Source of the DNA: Pseudomonas nitroreducens
GTDB lineage: Bacteria; Pseudomonadota; Gammaproteobacteria; Pseudomonadales; Pseudomonadaceae
NCBI RefSeq assembly: GCF_024170165.1
Contig: NZ_JALJXP010000009.1
Coordinates: forward strand, 1-64,000
Reading direction: 5' to 3'
DNA: 64,000 nucleotides
The translations under genes and the position numbers were made by a program. Shown piece after piece: positions 45,149 through 55,124 of the stretch (its first letter is position 1; each line of letters starts with the position of its first letter). The notes below the pieces were generated by a model that searched no databases, was not told the origin of the DNA, and saw only the letters and a list, made by a program, of their open reading frames with translations.

Positions 45149-46237
45149 TCAGAGGCCGCTCTTGAAGCGGTTCCAGGCACGGGTCATCAGGCGCAGGTCT
45201 TCCGGCGTCGGGTTGGACTGCCAGAACATCTTCTGGCGCACCGCTTCTGGCGGGAACACCGTGGGGTTGTGCGCCACCTCTTCGGGCAGCAGCGCCTGGC
45301 TGGCGGGCACTGCGGTGGCATAGCCGACGGTGGCGGTGAAGTCGGCGCTGACCTTGGGTTCGAGTATCTGGTTCATGAAGCGGTAGGCGGCTTCGGGGTT
45401 GGGCGCGTTGCGCGGCATGGCCATGAAGCCGAACCAGGCGACCGTGCCTTCCCTGGGCGCGATGTAGCGGATCTCGTCGGCCTTGCCGGCTTCCTGGGAA
45501 CGGCGGCGGGCGATTTCGACGTCGCCGGACCAGCCCAGGACCAGGCAGACGTTACCGTTGGCCAGGTCGTTGATGTAGCTGCCGGAGTTGATGTAGCGCA
45601 GGCTCGGCTTGATCCCGTCGAGCAGTTGGTTGGCCTTGTCGAGGCTCTCCCGGGTGGGTTTCTGCGGGTCGAGGCCGAGGTAGTTGAGGACGATGGGGTA
45701 GACGTCCTCGGGGCTGTCGATCAGGCCGACGCCGCAGTCCTTGAGCTGGCTGGCGTTGGCCGGCTTGAACAGCAGGTCGTAGGAGTCCAGCGGAGCATTG
45801 GGCAGGCGCTTGGCGACCTGCGTCGCGTTCACTCCCAGGCCGGTGGTACCCCAGTCGTAGATGAAGGCGTGGCGGTTGCCCGGGTCCTTGCCCTCGACGA
45901 ATTTCATCAGTTGTGGGTCGAGGTTCTTCCAGTTGGGCAGCTTGCTGCGGTCCAGCTCCTGCAGGGCACCGGCTTTTGTCAGTTGCTCCAGCGAGGTGCC
46001 CGAGGGCACGACCACGTCATAGCCGCTATTGCCGGTGAGCAGCTTCACCATCAGCGTCGACTCGTTGTCGAAGGTGTCGTACTGCACGCTGATGCCGGTG
46101 GCGGCCTGGAAATCCTTGATGGTGTCCTGGCCGATCAGGTCGGACCAGTTGTACACGCGCACCTGCTGCTGGGCGGCGCCCGCAGCGGGGATCGAGAGCG
46201 CGGCGAGCATGCCGAGCGCCAGCTTGATGCCATTCAT
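45149..46237 (-). CDS. PotD/PotF-type extracellular solute-binding protein
   Basis: The product is 362 aa with a signal peptide ending near GAA-Q (about residue 22). The mature start VRVYNWSDLIG, the Y-D-T-F-D-N-E-S-T-L-M-V-K-L-L-T-G-N-S-G-Y-D-V-V-V-P-S segment and the D-W-G-T-T-G-L stretch are hallmarks of polyamine-binding proteins such as SpuD, SpuE and PotF. No ABC permease or ATPase is nearby, so it may use a transporter encoded elsewhere or act as a sensor. It is divergent from a TetR gene. Confidence 0.9.
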   Translation of the reverse strand: MNGIKLALGMLAALSIPAAGAAQQQVRVYNWSDLIGQDTIKDFQAATGISVQYDTFDNESTLMVKLLTGNSGYDVVVPSGTSLEQLTKAGALQELDRSKLPNWKNLDPQLMKFVEGKDPGNRHAFIYDWGTTGLGVNATQVAKRLPNAPLDSYDLLFKPANASQLKDCGVGLIDSPEDVYPIVLNYLGLDPQKPTRESLDKANQLLDGIKPSLRYINSGSYINDLANGNVCLVLGWSGDVEIARRRSQEAGKADEIRYIAPREGTVAWFGFMAMPRNAPNPEAAYRFMNQILEPKVSADFTATVGYATAVPASQALLPEEVAHNPTVFPPEAVRQKMFWQSNPTPEDLRLMTRAWNRFKSGL

Positions 46238-46285
46238 CTTCGGTGGACCTCAGGAGTTCTTGTTGTCGTGAAAACTGTATTTTTC

Positions 46286-46309
46286 TACAAAGTTGTAGTC
46301 AACTACAAT
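46286..46309. promoter_or_regulatory. Overlapping palindromes, candidate TetR operator
   Basis: CTACAA-AG-TTGTAG (46286-46299) and TTGTAGT-CA-ACTACAA (46294-46309) overlap and share TTGTAG. They sit in the 155-bp spacer between the binding-protein gene and the TetR gene, the normal place for a TetR-type operator that controls both. Confidence 0.6.
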
Positions 46310-46392
46310 TTTGTTGCCGTGCCCGGGTGGCTTTCCCGATGCCATGGCTTGAGTAGAATGCATCCCTGAACAAGAACCGACACGGAGCCGCC

Positions 46393-47025
46393 ATGCCCGC
46401 CCGCAAGCCCGCCGCCGAGACCTCGCTGCGTGAACGCAAGAAGGAAAAACAGCGCCAGGCGCTGATCGACACCGCCACCGAGCTGTTTCGTGAGCGAACC
46501 TTCGCCAACACGCGGATGGAGGACATCGCCGCGGTGGTCGAGGTGGGGGTGACCACGGTCTACAACTACTTCCCCAGCAAGCACGAGCTGCTGGTGGCGA
46601 TCATCGACAACCAGGTGACGCTGGCGCAGCACAAGGTCGGACGGGTGCTGGATGCGTTGCCGGAGGAGCCGGTGGAAGGGCTGGCGAAGATGATCGGCGC
46701 CGACTACGGCAACATGGACCGCATCGAGGACAAGCGCCTGTGGCGCGAACTGCTGGCGGTGATGCTGTTCGCCAGCGCCGAGCACGGCGAGATCGAGCAG
46801 TCACGCAATCGCTTCCGCGAGGCCCTGGGCCGGGCGCTGGTGACTTACATCGAGCGCGGCAGGCTGCGCGCCGAGTGCGAGGTGGAGGCGGTGGTGGACA
46901 TCGTCTATGCCATCTACGCCTACCACTTCCGCAGCCTCGCCTGTGCCGACAAGGCGCGTACGCGCGACGCACTCAGGCTGGTGCGCCGGGACATCGAGGT
47001 GCTGCTGCGAGCACACCTCGTCTGA
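46393..47025 (+). CDS. TetR-family regulator
   Basis: The product is 210 aa. Residues ~18-65 form the TetR helix-turn-helix: R-Q-A-L-I-D-T-A-T-E-L-F, F-A-N-T-R-M-E-D-I-A, V-G-V-T-T-V-Y-N-Y-F-P-S-K. The rest is an all-helical ligand domain. It is divergent from the binding-protein and esterase genes, with palindromes between them, and is therefore their likely repressor. The inducing ligand is unknown, perhaps the transported amine or ester. Confidence 0.92.
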   Translation: MPARKPAAETSLRERKKEKQRQALIDTATELFRERTFANTRMEDIAAVVEVGVTTVYNYFPSKHELLVAIIDNQVTLAQHKVGRVLDALPEEPVEGLAKMIGADYGNMDRIEDKRLWRELLAVMLFASAEHGEIEQSRNRFREALGRALVTYIERGRLRAECEVEAVVDIVYAIYAYHFRSLACADKARTRDALRLVRRDIEVLLRAHLV

Positions 47026-47031
47026 GCCGAA

Positions 47032-47724
47032 TTACTGCGGCCCGTCGCTGACCGACCAGCTGGCCGCCGACACGTAGGGCGCCAGGGCGAGCTCGCCGAC
47101 CAGGGCTTCCAGCAGGCTGTCCTTGTCGGCGGGGGCCAGCACGAGGGCGGCGACTTCCACCTCGCCGCCAGTCTTGCGCGCGTGGCTCTCCAGGCTTTGC
47201 AGGGCGAGGCCATTGGCGCTGAGGCGGCGCAGCAGGGTGGAGCGCACCAGGGCTTCCTGATGGCCTTCGGTGACGGCCTCGATGGTGTAGTAGCGCTCGC
47301 TGCTCGGCTCGATGGGCGCGTGGCGCTGGATCCAGCGGGTCACCGAGGGCAGGGTCAGGTTGCACAGGACGATCAGCAGGGTGGCGGTCAGCGCTGCCGC
47401 AAGGAACCCGCTACCCGCCAGCACGCCCACTGCGCCGGTACACCAGACCGTGGCCGCGGTGCTCAGGCCGCGCACGCTGAGGCCGTCGCGCATGATCACG
47501 CCGGCGCCGAGGAAGCCGATGCCGGTGACCACCTGGGCGGACATGCGCACCACCTGATCCTCCGCACCCATGAGGAAGGGCAGGGTGGCGAAGGTGGCCG
47601 CGCCGAGGGCGACCAGGCCATGGGTAGCGACGCCAGTGAAACGCTGGCGCCACTGGCGCTCCATGCCGATCAGCGCGCCGAAGCAGAGCGCCGCGAAGAG
47701 GTCGAGGAAGATGTCGAAGGACAT
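47032..47724 (-). CDS. MgtC/SapB-family membrane protein
   Basis: The product is 230 aa. The first ~140 residues have five hydrophobic helices with the MgtC motifs (GALIGMERQWRQR, GIGFLGAGVIMRDG, V-R-G-L-S-T-A-A-T-V-W), and the C-terminal ~85 residues form the cytoplasmic ACT-like domain of MgtC. MgtC proteins modulate the F-type ATP synthase and magnesium homeostasis and help survival in macrophages. It is convergent with the TetR gene, 6 bp apart. No magnesium transporter is adjacent. Confidence 0.92.
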   Translation of the reverse strand: MSFDIFLDLFAALCFGALIGMERQWRQRFTGVATHGLVALGAATFATLPFLMGAEDQVVRMSAQVVTGIGFLGAGVIMRDGLSVRGLSTAATVWCTGAVGVLAGSGFLAAALTATLLIVLCNLTLPSVTRWIQRHAPIEPSSERYYTIEAVTEGHQEALVRSTLLRRLSANGLALQSLESHARKTGGEVEVAALVLAPADKDSLLEALVGELALAPYVSAASWSVSDGPQ

Positions 47725-47865
47725 GCCTTTGTACTCCGCGCCGGCCTCGTGCCGGCGCTCGTGGAATGGGGCTTCGTGCCCCCGGTGGATAGGAAGGTGC
47801 GGTCAGTCTAACGGGCTGGCCAGATAACCGGGGTGATATGTGGCAGCCCCGCCCGGACTGGACCT

Positions 47866-47941
47866 GTAGGAACGAGCTTGCTCGCGAACGGGCCTCCCGG
47901 CACCTCCGCCGTCAAGCGGTTTGCGAGCAAGCTCGCTCCTG
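47866..47941. repeat. REP pair between mgtC and the NIPSNAP gene
   Basis: Two REP units lie in opposite orientation at 47866-47889 and 47920-47941, followed by a degenerate GTCCGCGATCGTGCGCATGGCGCGCTCCTGC half at about 47985-48017. The rest of the 382-bp gap (47725-48106) shows no gene. Confidence 0.7.
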
Positions 47942-48106
47942 CGGCGCATGGCGTTGCGAACAATGCGTGAGGCGCCCGGCCCTTGTCCGCGATCGTGCGC
48001 ATGGCGCGCTCCTGCACGAGCGCCCGCGCAAGGTCGAATCCCTGTACCGATGACCGGCTTTGCCCGGTACAGTGGCCGTCCCTTTCACCGGAAGAGAGTC
48101 GGCAAG

Positions 48107-48415
48107 ATGGTTACCTGTTACCTGCGTTATGTGCTGGATCCATACAAGCTCAAGGAATTCGAACACTACGGCCGGTTGTGGATCCCGCTGGTGGAGCGCT
48201 TCGGCGGCCAGCACCACGGGTACTTCCTGCCTTCGGAAGGCGCCAGCAACATTGCCCTGGCGATGTTCACCTTCCCCAGCCTGGCCGACTACGAACGCTA
48301 CCGGCAGGCGTCCATGGACGATCCCGAATGCCAGGCGGCGTTCCGTTATGCAGAGGAAACCCGCTGCATCCTCAGCTACGAGCGCAGCTTCTTCCGGCCG
48401 GTGTTTGGCGGCTGA
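48107..48415 (+). CDS. NIPSNAP-family protein
   Basis: The product is 102 aa. It has the NIPSNAP pattern: a Y-L-R-Y-V-L-D-P-Y-K-L-K-E-F-E-H-Y-G strand-helix, a F-G-G-Q-H-H-G-Y-F-L-P-S-E turn, an A-L-A-M-F-T-F-P-S-L strand, a Y-E-R-Y-R-Q helix and the final Y-E-R-S-F-F-R-P-V. These ferredoxin-like proteins have no known activity in bacteria. The ATG at 48107 is preceded by GGCAAG; the upstream open frame is repeat DNA. Confidence 0.82.
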   Translation: MVTCYLRYVLDPYKLKEFEHYGRLWIPLVERFGGQHHGYFLPSEGASNIALAMFTFPSLADYERYRQASMDDPECQAAFRYAEETRCILSYERSFFRPVFGG

Positions 48416-48430
48416 CTTTCGTGCACCAGT

Positions 48431-48526
48431 GCGGCGGATAACCCGTTCCGGGTTATGCGCCCTACACGTCGCGTCGACCTGGCCGGTAATGCGCAGGGCG
48501 AATAACGCCTTGGGCGTTATCCGCCG
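48431..48526. repeat. GATAAC-type paired inverted repeat, copy F
   Basis: Here the two arms face the opposite way from copies A, B, D and E: GGCGGATAACCCG...GGTTATGCGCCCTAC comes first and GCGCAGGGCGAATAACG...CGTTATCCGCC second. It sits between the convergent NIPSNAP and efflux-channel genes. Confidence 0.7.
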
Positions 48527-48541
48527 TTGCAGGGCAGAAGA

Positions 48542-49969
48542 TCATCGTTGCGCCGTGACGTCACCGCTCCAGCCGCCGCCGAGGGCGCGGAACAGGTCCA
48601 CCAGGGCGATCTGTCGCTGGGTGCTGGTCTCGATGTAGGCCGACTCGTTGACGAAGTTGCTGCGCTGCGCGTCGAGGTAGCGCAGGTGACTGTCGACGCC
48701 GCCCTCGTAGCGTGCCTTGGCCAGCTTCAGGGTTTCGCTGGTGGTGTCGGCCAAGGCCCGGCGTGCGGCTTCCTCGCGGCGCAGGGTGTCGGTCGCGGCG
48801 AGCGCATCGGCCACTTCGCGGAACGCCGTCTGGATGGTGCCTTCGTAGGCGGCCACCGCCGAGTCCTTGCGTACCTTGGCGAGGTCGAGGTTGGCGCTGT
48901 TGCGGCCGGCATCGAAGATCGGCAGCGACAGGGTCGGCACGAAGCTCCACGAACGCGAGCCACCGTCGAACAGCCCGGACATCTCTGCGCTGGAGGTGCC
49001 GAAGCTGCCGGTCAGGCTGATGCGCGGGAAGAACGCCGCGCGGGCCGCGCCGATATCGGCATTGCGCGCCTTGAGCACGTGCTCGGCGGCGAGGATGTCC
49101 GGGCGTCGCTCGATCAGTTCCGACGGAGTACCCGGCGCGATGTCCTGGATCAGCATGGGCTTGTCCTGCGGCACCTGCGGAATGCGCTTGGCCGCATCGC
49201 TGGTGCCGAGCAGCAGCACCAGGGCGTTGAGCGCCTGCTGTTTCTGCCGGGAATTGCTTTCCAGCTCCGCGCGGGACTGTTCGACCAGCCCCAGCGCTTC
49301 CTGATAGTCCAGCGCCGTGGCCGCGCCGGCGCTGCGCCGCTGGCTGATCAGGCTCAGCGAATCCTCGCGGCTGGCCAGGGTCTGCTCGGTCAGCAGGTGG
49401 CGGCGCTGGGCGCCGTCATAGGTGAGGTAGGCCTGGCTGACTTCGGCGATCAGCGCGATGCGCGCACTGCGGGCGGCTTCCTCGGTGGAGAGGTACTGCT
49501 CCAGCGCGGCGTCGGTCAGGCTCTTCACCCGGCCGAACAGGTCCAGTTCGTATTCAGGCAGCGCCAGGCCGACCTGATAGCTGCTGCTCACCGCCGAGCT
49601 GCCGCTGTTGGACAGGTCCGCCGGCAGCCGCTGGCGATTGCCGTTGGCGGCGCCACTCAGGCCAGGCACGCGCTCCGAGCGCTGGATGCGGTACTGCGCG
49701 CGGGCCTGTTCGATGTCCAGCAGGGTCTGGCGCAGCGAGCGGTTGTTGTCCAGGGCGACGTTCACCAGCTTGCGCAGTTCGCTGTCGACGATGAAGGTCT
49801 GCCAGTCGAGGTTGCTGGCCGTGGTACCGGGCTGGGCGGCGGGGCCGCTCCAGCTCTGTGCCACCGGTGCTTCGGGGCGCTCGTAGGTGGGTGCCATGGA
49901 GCAACCGCCCAGAATTATCGCCAGCAGCAGCGCGCTGGCGGCAAAGGCGGGTTTGCGCAGGGAAGTCAT
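48542..49969 (-). CDS. RND efflux outer-membrane channel lipoprotein (OprM/NodT family)
   Basis: The product is 475 aa. A lipoprotein signal peptide ends at the lipobox L-G-G-C-S (Cys near residue 23). The rest has the two-fold TolC/OprM repeat with the long helical pairs ([56 protein letters not shown]). It should form the outer-membrane duct of the RND pump. Its ATG overlaps the pump stop by 4 bp. Confidence 0.94.
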   Translation of the reverse strand: MTSLRKPAFAASALLLAIILGGCSMAPTYERPEAPVAQSWSGPAAQPGTTASNLDWQTFIVDSELRKLVNVALDNNRSLRQTLLDIEQARAQYRIQRSERVPGLSGAANGNRQRLPADLSNSGSSAVSSSYQVGLALPEYELDLFGRVKSLTDAALEQYLSTEEAARSARIALIAEVSQAYLTYDGAQRRHLLTEQTLASREDSLSLISQRRSAGAATALDYQEALGLVEQSRAELESNSRQKQQALNALVLLLGTSDAAKRIPQVPQDKPMLIQDIAPGTPSELIERRPDILAAEHVLKARNADIGAARAAFFPRISLTGSFGTSSAEMSGLFDGGSRSWSFVPTLSLPIFDAGRNSANLDLAKVRKDSAVAAYEGTIQTAFREVADALAATDTLRREEAARRALADTTSETLKLAKARYEGGVDSHLRYLDAQRSNFVNESAYIETSTQRQIALVDLFRALGGGWSGDVTAQR

Positions 49970-52900
49970 TGCGCGGCCTCCGTGGGTTGATGCGCAGTTT
50001 TGGGTTGGCGACGCAGCAGCGACAGCATCCAGACGAAGCAGATGGGCACGAAGATCACCCCCAGCAGCGTGGCGCTGAGCATTCCGCCGATCACCCCGGT
50101 GCCGATGGCGCGCTGGCTGGCGGCGCCGGCGCCGCTGGCGACCACCAGGGGCACCACGCCGAGGATGAACGCCATGGAGGTCATGATGATCGGGCGGAAG
50201 CGCAGGCGCGCGGCCTGGATCGCGGCGTCGCGCAGGCTGTGGCCCTGTTCCCAGAGCTCCTTGGCGAACTCGACGATGAGGATCGCGTTCTTTGCCGCAA
50301 GACCAATGATGGTGATCAGGCCGACCTTGAAGTACACATCGTTGGGCAGCCCGGTGACTGTCACCGCGAGCACCGCGCCGAGGGCGCCGATGGGCACGAT
50401 GAGCATCACCGACAGCGGGATCGCCCAGCTTTCGTAGAGCGCCACCAGCAGCAGGAACACCACCAGGATCGCCAGGGCGAACAGCTGGGTGGCCTGGCCA
50501 CTGGCGACCTTCTCCTGGTAGGAGAGGCCGGTCCACTCGTAGCCGATGCCGGCCGGCAGCTCGCTCACCAGACGCTGCATTTCGGCCATGGCTTCGCCGG
50601 TGCTGACGCCGGGTGCGGCGTCGCCGGAGATGCGGATCGACGGGTAGCCGTTGTAGCGCGCCAGCTGCACCGGGCCTTCTTCCCAGCGGGTGCTGACGAA
50701 GGCGGACAGCGGCACCAGCTCGCCGGCGCTGTTGGGCACGTAGAGCCTGAGCACGGCTTCCGGGGTCATCCGGTCGCCCTGTTCGGCCTGCACCACCACG
50801 CGCTGCTGGCGACCGGCGTTGGCGAAGTCGTTGATCACCGAGGAGCCGAAGGCGGTGGACAGCGCGCTGCTGATGGACTCGAAGCTGACGCCCAGGGTGC
50901 GCGCCTTCTCGCGGTCGATCTCCAGGCGCAGCTGGGGTGCCTCGGCGAGGCCTTCCATCATGGCGTAGAGGATTTTCGGGTTGCCATTGGCTTTGCCGAG
51001 CAGCTGGTCGCGGGCTGCCAGCAGCGCCTCGCGGCCAAGGCCGGCGCGGTCCTGCAGGCGCAGCGAGAAACCACCGGAGTTGCCCAGGCCGTCGATGGGC
51101 GGCGGGGTGACGGCCATGATCGCTCCGTCGCTGATGCCGGCGAAGCGTTCGTTGATCGCCGCGGTTTCCGCTTCGGCGGACTGCGATTGGTCACGTACGG
51201 ACCAGTCCTTCAGGGTCGGGAAGGCCAGCGCGGCGTTCTCGCCCATGCCGGAGAAACTGAAGCCCATCACCAGGAAGGACGAGGCCACTGCTTCGCGGGA
51301 CTTGAGGAACTGCTCCAGCTCCTGGCCGGTGATGTCGGCGCGTGCACGGGTGGCGCCCGGCGGTAGCTGGATGTCGACGATCATGTAGCCCTGGTCTTCC
51401 ACCGGCACGAAGGATTCCGGCAGGCGCAGGTAGCTGTAGCCGAGCAGGGCGACGATGCCGGCGTAGATCAGCATGTAGCGCCCGGCGCGCTTCACCAGCG
51501 CGGTATTGAGCAGGGTGTAGCGCTCGGTCAGGCGGTTGAAGCCACGGTTGAAGGCGCCGAAGAAACCGCGCTTCTCGTGGTGACCTTCGGGGATCGGCTT
51601 GAGCAATGTTGCGCACAGTGCCGGGGTGAAGGTCAGGGCGAGGAAGCCGGAGAACAGGATCGACACTGCCAGCGACAGGGAGAACTGCTGGTAGATCACG
51701 CCGACTGAGCCGGCCATGAACGCCAGCGGCATGAACACCGCCGACAGCACCAGGGTGATGCCGATGATCGCGCCGGACACCTGGCCCATCGCCTTGACCG
51801 TGGCGGCGGGCGGGGAGAGGCCTTCCTCGGCCATGATCCGCTCGACGTTCTCCACCACCACGATGGCATCGTCCACCAGGATGCCGATGGCCAGCACCAT
51901 ACCGAACATGGTCATCATGTTCACCGAGAAGCCCAGCAGGTACATCATGGTCAGCGTGCCGAGCAGGCACACCGGCACCACGATGGCCGGGATCAGCGTG
52001 TAGCGCACGTTCTGCAGGAACAGGAACATCACCAGGAACACCAGCACCATGGCCTCGAGCAGGGTGTGGATGACCTTCTCGATGGCCACGTCGACGAAGC
52101 GCGAGGTGTCGTAGGGCACCGAGTACTCGACGTCGTCGGGGAAGTTCACCGACAGCTCGGCCAGGCGTTCCTTCACCAGCGCGGCGGTCTGCAGCGCGTT
52201 GGCGCCGGGGGAGAGCTGGATGGCGCCGGCCACGGTGGGCTTGCCGTCCAGGCGCGCGGTGAAGTTGTAGCTTTCGCTGCCCACTTCCAGGCGCGCCACG
52301 TCGGCGAGCTTGACGGTGGAGCCGTCCGGGTTGGCGCGCAGGACGATGCGGCCGAACTCCGCCGGGTCGTCCAGGGTGCCTTTCACCGCGAGGGTGGCGG
52401 TCAGCTCCTGCTCGCTGCTGCCGGGGGAGGCGCCGAAGCTGCCGGCCGGCACCTGCACGTTCTGCCCGCGAATGGCGTTGCCCACGTCATCGATGGACAG
52501 CCCGTAGCCGACCAGCTTCTGCGGGTCGATCCACACGCGCATGGCAGCTTCGGAGGAGAAGAACTGCAGCTTGCCGACGCCTTGTACACGGCGCAGCTCG
52601 TTGTTGATGTTGCGCGCGGCGTAGTCGCCCAGGGCGGTGGTGTCCGTGCGCGCGGAGCCTTCCTTGTAGTTGAGCGCGTAGATCAGCAGGAAGCCGGCGC
52701 TGGTCTGCTCGACCTCCAGGCCCTGGGTGAGCACGGCCTGCGGCATGCGCGCCTCGGCTTTCTTCAGGCGGTTCTGCACGTCCACCTGGGCCAGCTCCGG
52801 GTTGGTGCCGGGCTGGAAGGTGACCACCACTTCGGCCATGCCGTTGGAGTTGCTGGTGGATTCGAAGTAGAGCAGGCCCTTGGCGCCGTTGAGCTCCTCC

Positions 52901-53097
52901 TCGATCACACTGGTGACCGAGTCCACCAGCACCTGCGCCGAGGCGCCGGGGTAGGTGGCGGTGACGGTGATCTGCGGCGGCGCCACGCTGGGGTACTGGG
53001 CCACCGGCAGCAGCGGAATGGCCAGCAGGCCCGCCAGGGAAATGAACAGCGCCACCACCCACGCAAAGTTGGGGCGCTTGATGAAGAACAGTGACAT
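49966..53097 (-). CDS. HAE1-type RND multidrug efflux pump
   Basis: The product is 1043 aa, the normal length. It starts [23 protein letters not shown], has 12 predicted membrane helices and two large periplasmic loops. The proton-relay Asp pair lies in [14 protein letters not shown] (near 405) and the Lys in [15 protein letters not shown] (near 940). It forms the inner-membrane pump of the tripartite system. The family member (MexB-, MexD- or MexQ-like) cannot be fixed by eye. It lies 27 bp after the adaptor gene. Confidence 0.95.
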   Translation of the reverse strand: MSLFFIKRPNFAWVVALFISLAGLLAIPLLPVAQYPSVAPPQITVTATYPGASAQVLVDSVTSVIEEELNGAKGLLYFESTSNSNGMAEVVVTFQPGTNPELAQVDVQNRLKKAEARMPQAVLTQGLEVEQTSAGFLLIYALNYKEGSARTDTTALGDYAARNINNELRRVQGVGKLQFFSSEAAMRVWIDPQKLVGYGLSIDDVGNAIRGQNVQVPAGSFGASPGSSEQELTATLAVKGTLDDPAEFGRIVLRANPDGSTVKLADVARLEVGSESYNFTARLDGKPTVAGAIQLSPGANALQTAALVKERLAELSVNFPDDVEYSVPYDTSRFVDVAIEKVIHTLLEAMVLVFLVMFLFLQNVRYTLIPAIVVPVCLLGTLTMMYLLGFSVNMMTMFGMVLAIGILVDDAIVVVENVERIMAEEGLSPPAATVKAMGQVSGAIIGITLVLSAVFMPLAFMAGSVGVIYQQFSLSLAVSILFSGFLALTFTPALCATLLKPIPEGHHEKRGFFGAFNRGFNRLTERYTLLNTALVKRAGRYMLIYAGIVALLGYSYLRLPESFVPVEDQGYMIVDIQLPPGATRARADITGQELEQFLKSREAVASSFLVMGFSFSGMGENAALAFPTLKDWSVRDQSQSAEAETAAINERFAGISDGAIMAVTPPPIDGLGNSGGFSLRLQDRAGLGREALLAARDQLLGKANGNPKILYAMMEGLAEAPQLRLEIDREKARTLGVSFESISSALSTAFGSSVINDFANAGRQQRVVVQAEQGDRMTPEAVLRLYVPNSAGELVPLSAFVSTRWEEGPVQLARYNGYPSIRISGDAAPGVSTGEAMAEMQRLVSELPAGIGYEWTGLSYQEKVASGQATQLFALAILVVFLLLVALYESWAIPLSVMLIVPIGALGAVLAVTVTGLPNDVYFKVGLITIIGLAAKNAILIVEFAKELWEQGHSLRDAAIQAARLRFRPIIMTSMAFILGVVPLVVASGAGAASQRAIGTGVIGGMLSATLLGVIFVPICFVWMLSLLRRQPKTAHQPTEAAQ

Positions 53098-53124
53098 GGG
53101 GAATTCCTCGCGGCGACTTTCGCC

Positions 53125-54276
53125 TTACTGGCGCGACGCCTGCTGTTGCTGCTGGGCTTGACGGGCTTCGACCTTGGTGCCCGGCTGCAGGCCGGTGAGG
53201 CCGCCGACGATCACCTGGTCGCCGCTGGCCAGGCCCTGGCTGATCTGCCAGCGCGAACCCTGCATGGCGCCGGTCTGCACCGGGCGGGTCTCGACACGGC
53301 TGCCTTCGCCGATCACCAGCACGTGGGCGGTGCCGTCGGTAGCGCGCTGCACGGCGCGTTGCGGCACCAGGATGGCCTTGGCGTCGGTGCCTTGCGGGGC
53401 GGTGACACGCACGTACATGCCCGGCAGCAGCAGGCCGTCGGCGTTGTCGAACTTGCCGCGCAGCGAGACCTGGCCGGTGCCACGGTCCACCGAGATATCG
53501 GTGAACAGCAGCTCGCCCTGGCGCTCGTACTGCGTGCCTTCGACGCGCAGGCTCAGGGCCTGGCTCTGGCCGGCGGGGAGGTTGCCGCTTTTCAGTGCCT
53601 CACGCAGGCGCAGGGCGTCGGCCACCGGCTGGGTGAAGTCGGCGTAGATCGGGTCGAGCTGCTGGATGCGCGCCATCAGCGTGGCGTCGCCCTGGCCGAC
53701 CAGCGCGCCTTCGGTTACCAAAGCCCGGCCGATGCGCCCGGAGATCGGCGCCTTGACCGAGGCATAGCCCAGGTTCAGCCGCGCGGTTTCCAGGTCGGCC
53801 TGGGCCGAGCGCACCGAGGCCTGGGCGCTGCGCAGGTCGGCGGTGGCGGTGTCGAAGTCCTGCTGGCTGACCGCTTCGATCTTCACCAGCGGCTCATAGC
53901 GCTTCACCCGTGCCTGGGCTTCCTGCTGTGCGGCCTGGGCGCGCGCCAGTTCGCCTTCGGCGCGGGACACAGCGGCCTTCAGCGGCGCCGGGTCGATCTG
54001 GAACAGCAGGTCGCCGGCCTTGACGTCGGCGCCTTCCTCGAAGCGCTTCTGCATCACGATGCCGGCGACCCGTGCACGCACTTCGGCGACGCGCATCGGC
54101 TCGATACGCCCCGGCAACTCCGAGGTCAGGGTGAGGGGTTCGGTCGAAACCGCCACCACATCCACCGGGCGAGCCGTCTCGGCGGCTGCCTGCGGCTCGG
54201 CGGATGGTCCGCAACCCGCCAGCGCCAGCGCTGTCACCAACGCACTGATTGTCCCTACTGCACGCAACCTGCCCAT
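53125..54276 (-). CDS. RND efflux adaptor lipoprotein
   Basis: The product is 383 aa with a lipoprotein signal (lipobox L-A-G-C-G, Cys near 22). It has the MexA/AcrA layout: barrel-sandwich hybrid (ELPGRIEPMRVAEVRARVAGIV), alpha-hairpin (about 100-165), the second lipoyl half (APISGRIGRALVTEGALVG) and beta-barrel with membrane-proximal domain. The C-terminus is Gln-rich. It joins the pump to the outer-membrane channel. It is the first gene of the operon and is divergent from the TetR gene. Confidence 0.94.
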   Translation of the reverse strand: MGRLRAVGTISALVTALALAGCGPSAEPQAAAETARPVDVVAVSTEPLTLTSELPGRIEPMRVAEVRARVAGIVMQKRFEEGADVKAGDLLFQIDPAPLKAAVSRAEGELARAQAAQQEAQARVKRYEPLVKIEAVSQQDFDTATADLRSAQASVRSAQADLETARLNLGYASVKAPISGRIGRALVTEGALVGQGDATLMARIQQLDPIYADFTQPVADALRLREALKSGNLPAGQSQALSLRVEGTQYERQGELLFTDISVDRGTGQVSLRGKFDNADGLLLPGMYVRVTAPQGTDAKAILVPQRAVQRATDGTAHVLVIGEGSRVETRPVQTGAMQGSRWQISQGLASGDQVIVGGLTGLQPGTKVEARQAQQQQQASRQ

Positions 54277-54332
54277 GTTTCACCCGGGGTCTGTCTTTCT
54301 AAGAGGTTGCGTATGATCTTTCCGAAGTTAAA

Positions 54333-54352
54333 ATGAGTCAATATTGACTCAT
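54333..54352. promoter_or_regulatory. Perfect 20-bp palindrome, candidate TetR operator of the RND operon
   Basis: ATGAGTCAAT and ATTGACTCAT are exact reverse complements with no spacer. They sit in the 196-bp region between the divergent adaptor and TetR genes. On the minus strand the second arm carries TTGACT, which could serve as a -35 element for the efflux operon. Confidence 0.65.
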
Positions 54353-54472
54353 GTGAATCAAGTGTGAACAAAGATGTCATTTCCTTTGGTGGGTTGGGAC
54401 TTTTTCTGCACAATGCACCCCATCCCACCTTTCCCTTGACCCTCTGACCGGTCACCGACCCGAGGCCCGCTG

Positions 54473-55033
54473 ATGTCCCTGACTGCCCACGATGAAAGAC
54501 TCCTCAAGGCGCTCGCCGCCGCTATCGTCGACCGCCCCCGGGCGACGCTGAAGGAACTCGCAGAGTCGGCAGGGGTGAGCAAGGCGACGTTGCACCGCTT
54601 CTGCGGCACACGCGACAACCTGGTGGAAATGCTGATGGGGTATGGCGAGCGGGTGCTCAACCAGGTGGTCAGCAATTGCGAGCTGGAGAGCGCCGAGCCC
54701 CTGACGGCATTGCGCAAGCTGATCCAGGAGCACCTGACGCATCGCGAAGTGCTGATTTTCCTGATGTTCCAATACAGCCCCGATAGCCTTGACCCCTGCA
54801 TGGACGGTCGCTGGCAGTCCTACAGTGATGCGCTGGATGCCTTCTTCCTCCGTGGCCAGCAAGCCGGCGTGCTGCGCATCGACGTGACGGCGGCGGTGTT
54901 CACCGAACTCTTCCTTTCGATGATCTACGGCATGGTCGATGCGGAGCGTCGCGGGCGGGCGGCCAGTTCCAGTTCGGCGACCGTGCTGGAACAACTGTTC
55001 CTGAACGGCGCAGCGGCGCCCGCCAAGGCCTGA
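54473..55033 (+). CDS. TetR-family repressor of the RND operon
   Basis: The product is 186 aa. The N-terminal HTH is visible in L-K-E-L-A-E-S-A-G-V-S-K-A-T-L-H-R-F-C-G-T-R-D-N-L, and the rest is an all-helical ligand-binding part. Divergent position from the efflux genes and a 20-bp palindrome between them make it the likely local repressor. The protein has no residues that let me name it among known Pseudomonas regulators. The SulP gene follows on the same strand, about 90 bp later. Confidence 0.9.
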   Translation: MSLTAHDERLLKALAAAIVDRPRATLKELAESAGVSKATLHRFCGTRDNLVEMLMGYGERVLNQVVSNCELESAEPLTALRKLIQEHLTHREVLIFLMFQYSPDSLDPCMDGRWQSYSDALDAFFLRGQQAGVLRIDVTAAVFTELFLSMIYGMVDAERRGRAASSSSATVLEQLFLNGAAAPAKA

Positions 55034-55124
55034 CGCACTTCCATGCGGGATTAGCGGGTGGTGGCTGGGAGCGGTTTTCCGTACCATTGCCGGCCCTTCG
55101 TGATCCCCGCTTCCGAGTAGAAAA

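Noticed and set aside
49858..51366. 502-codon plus-strand frame opposite the RND pump
   Set aside because: It is antisense to an intact, highly conserved pump gene and has no recognisable domain.
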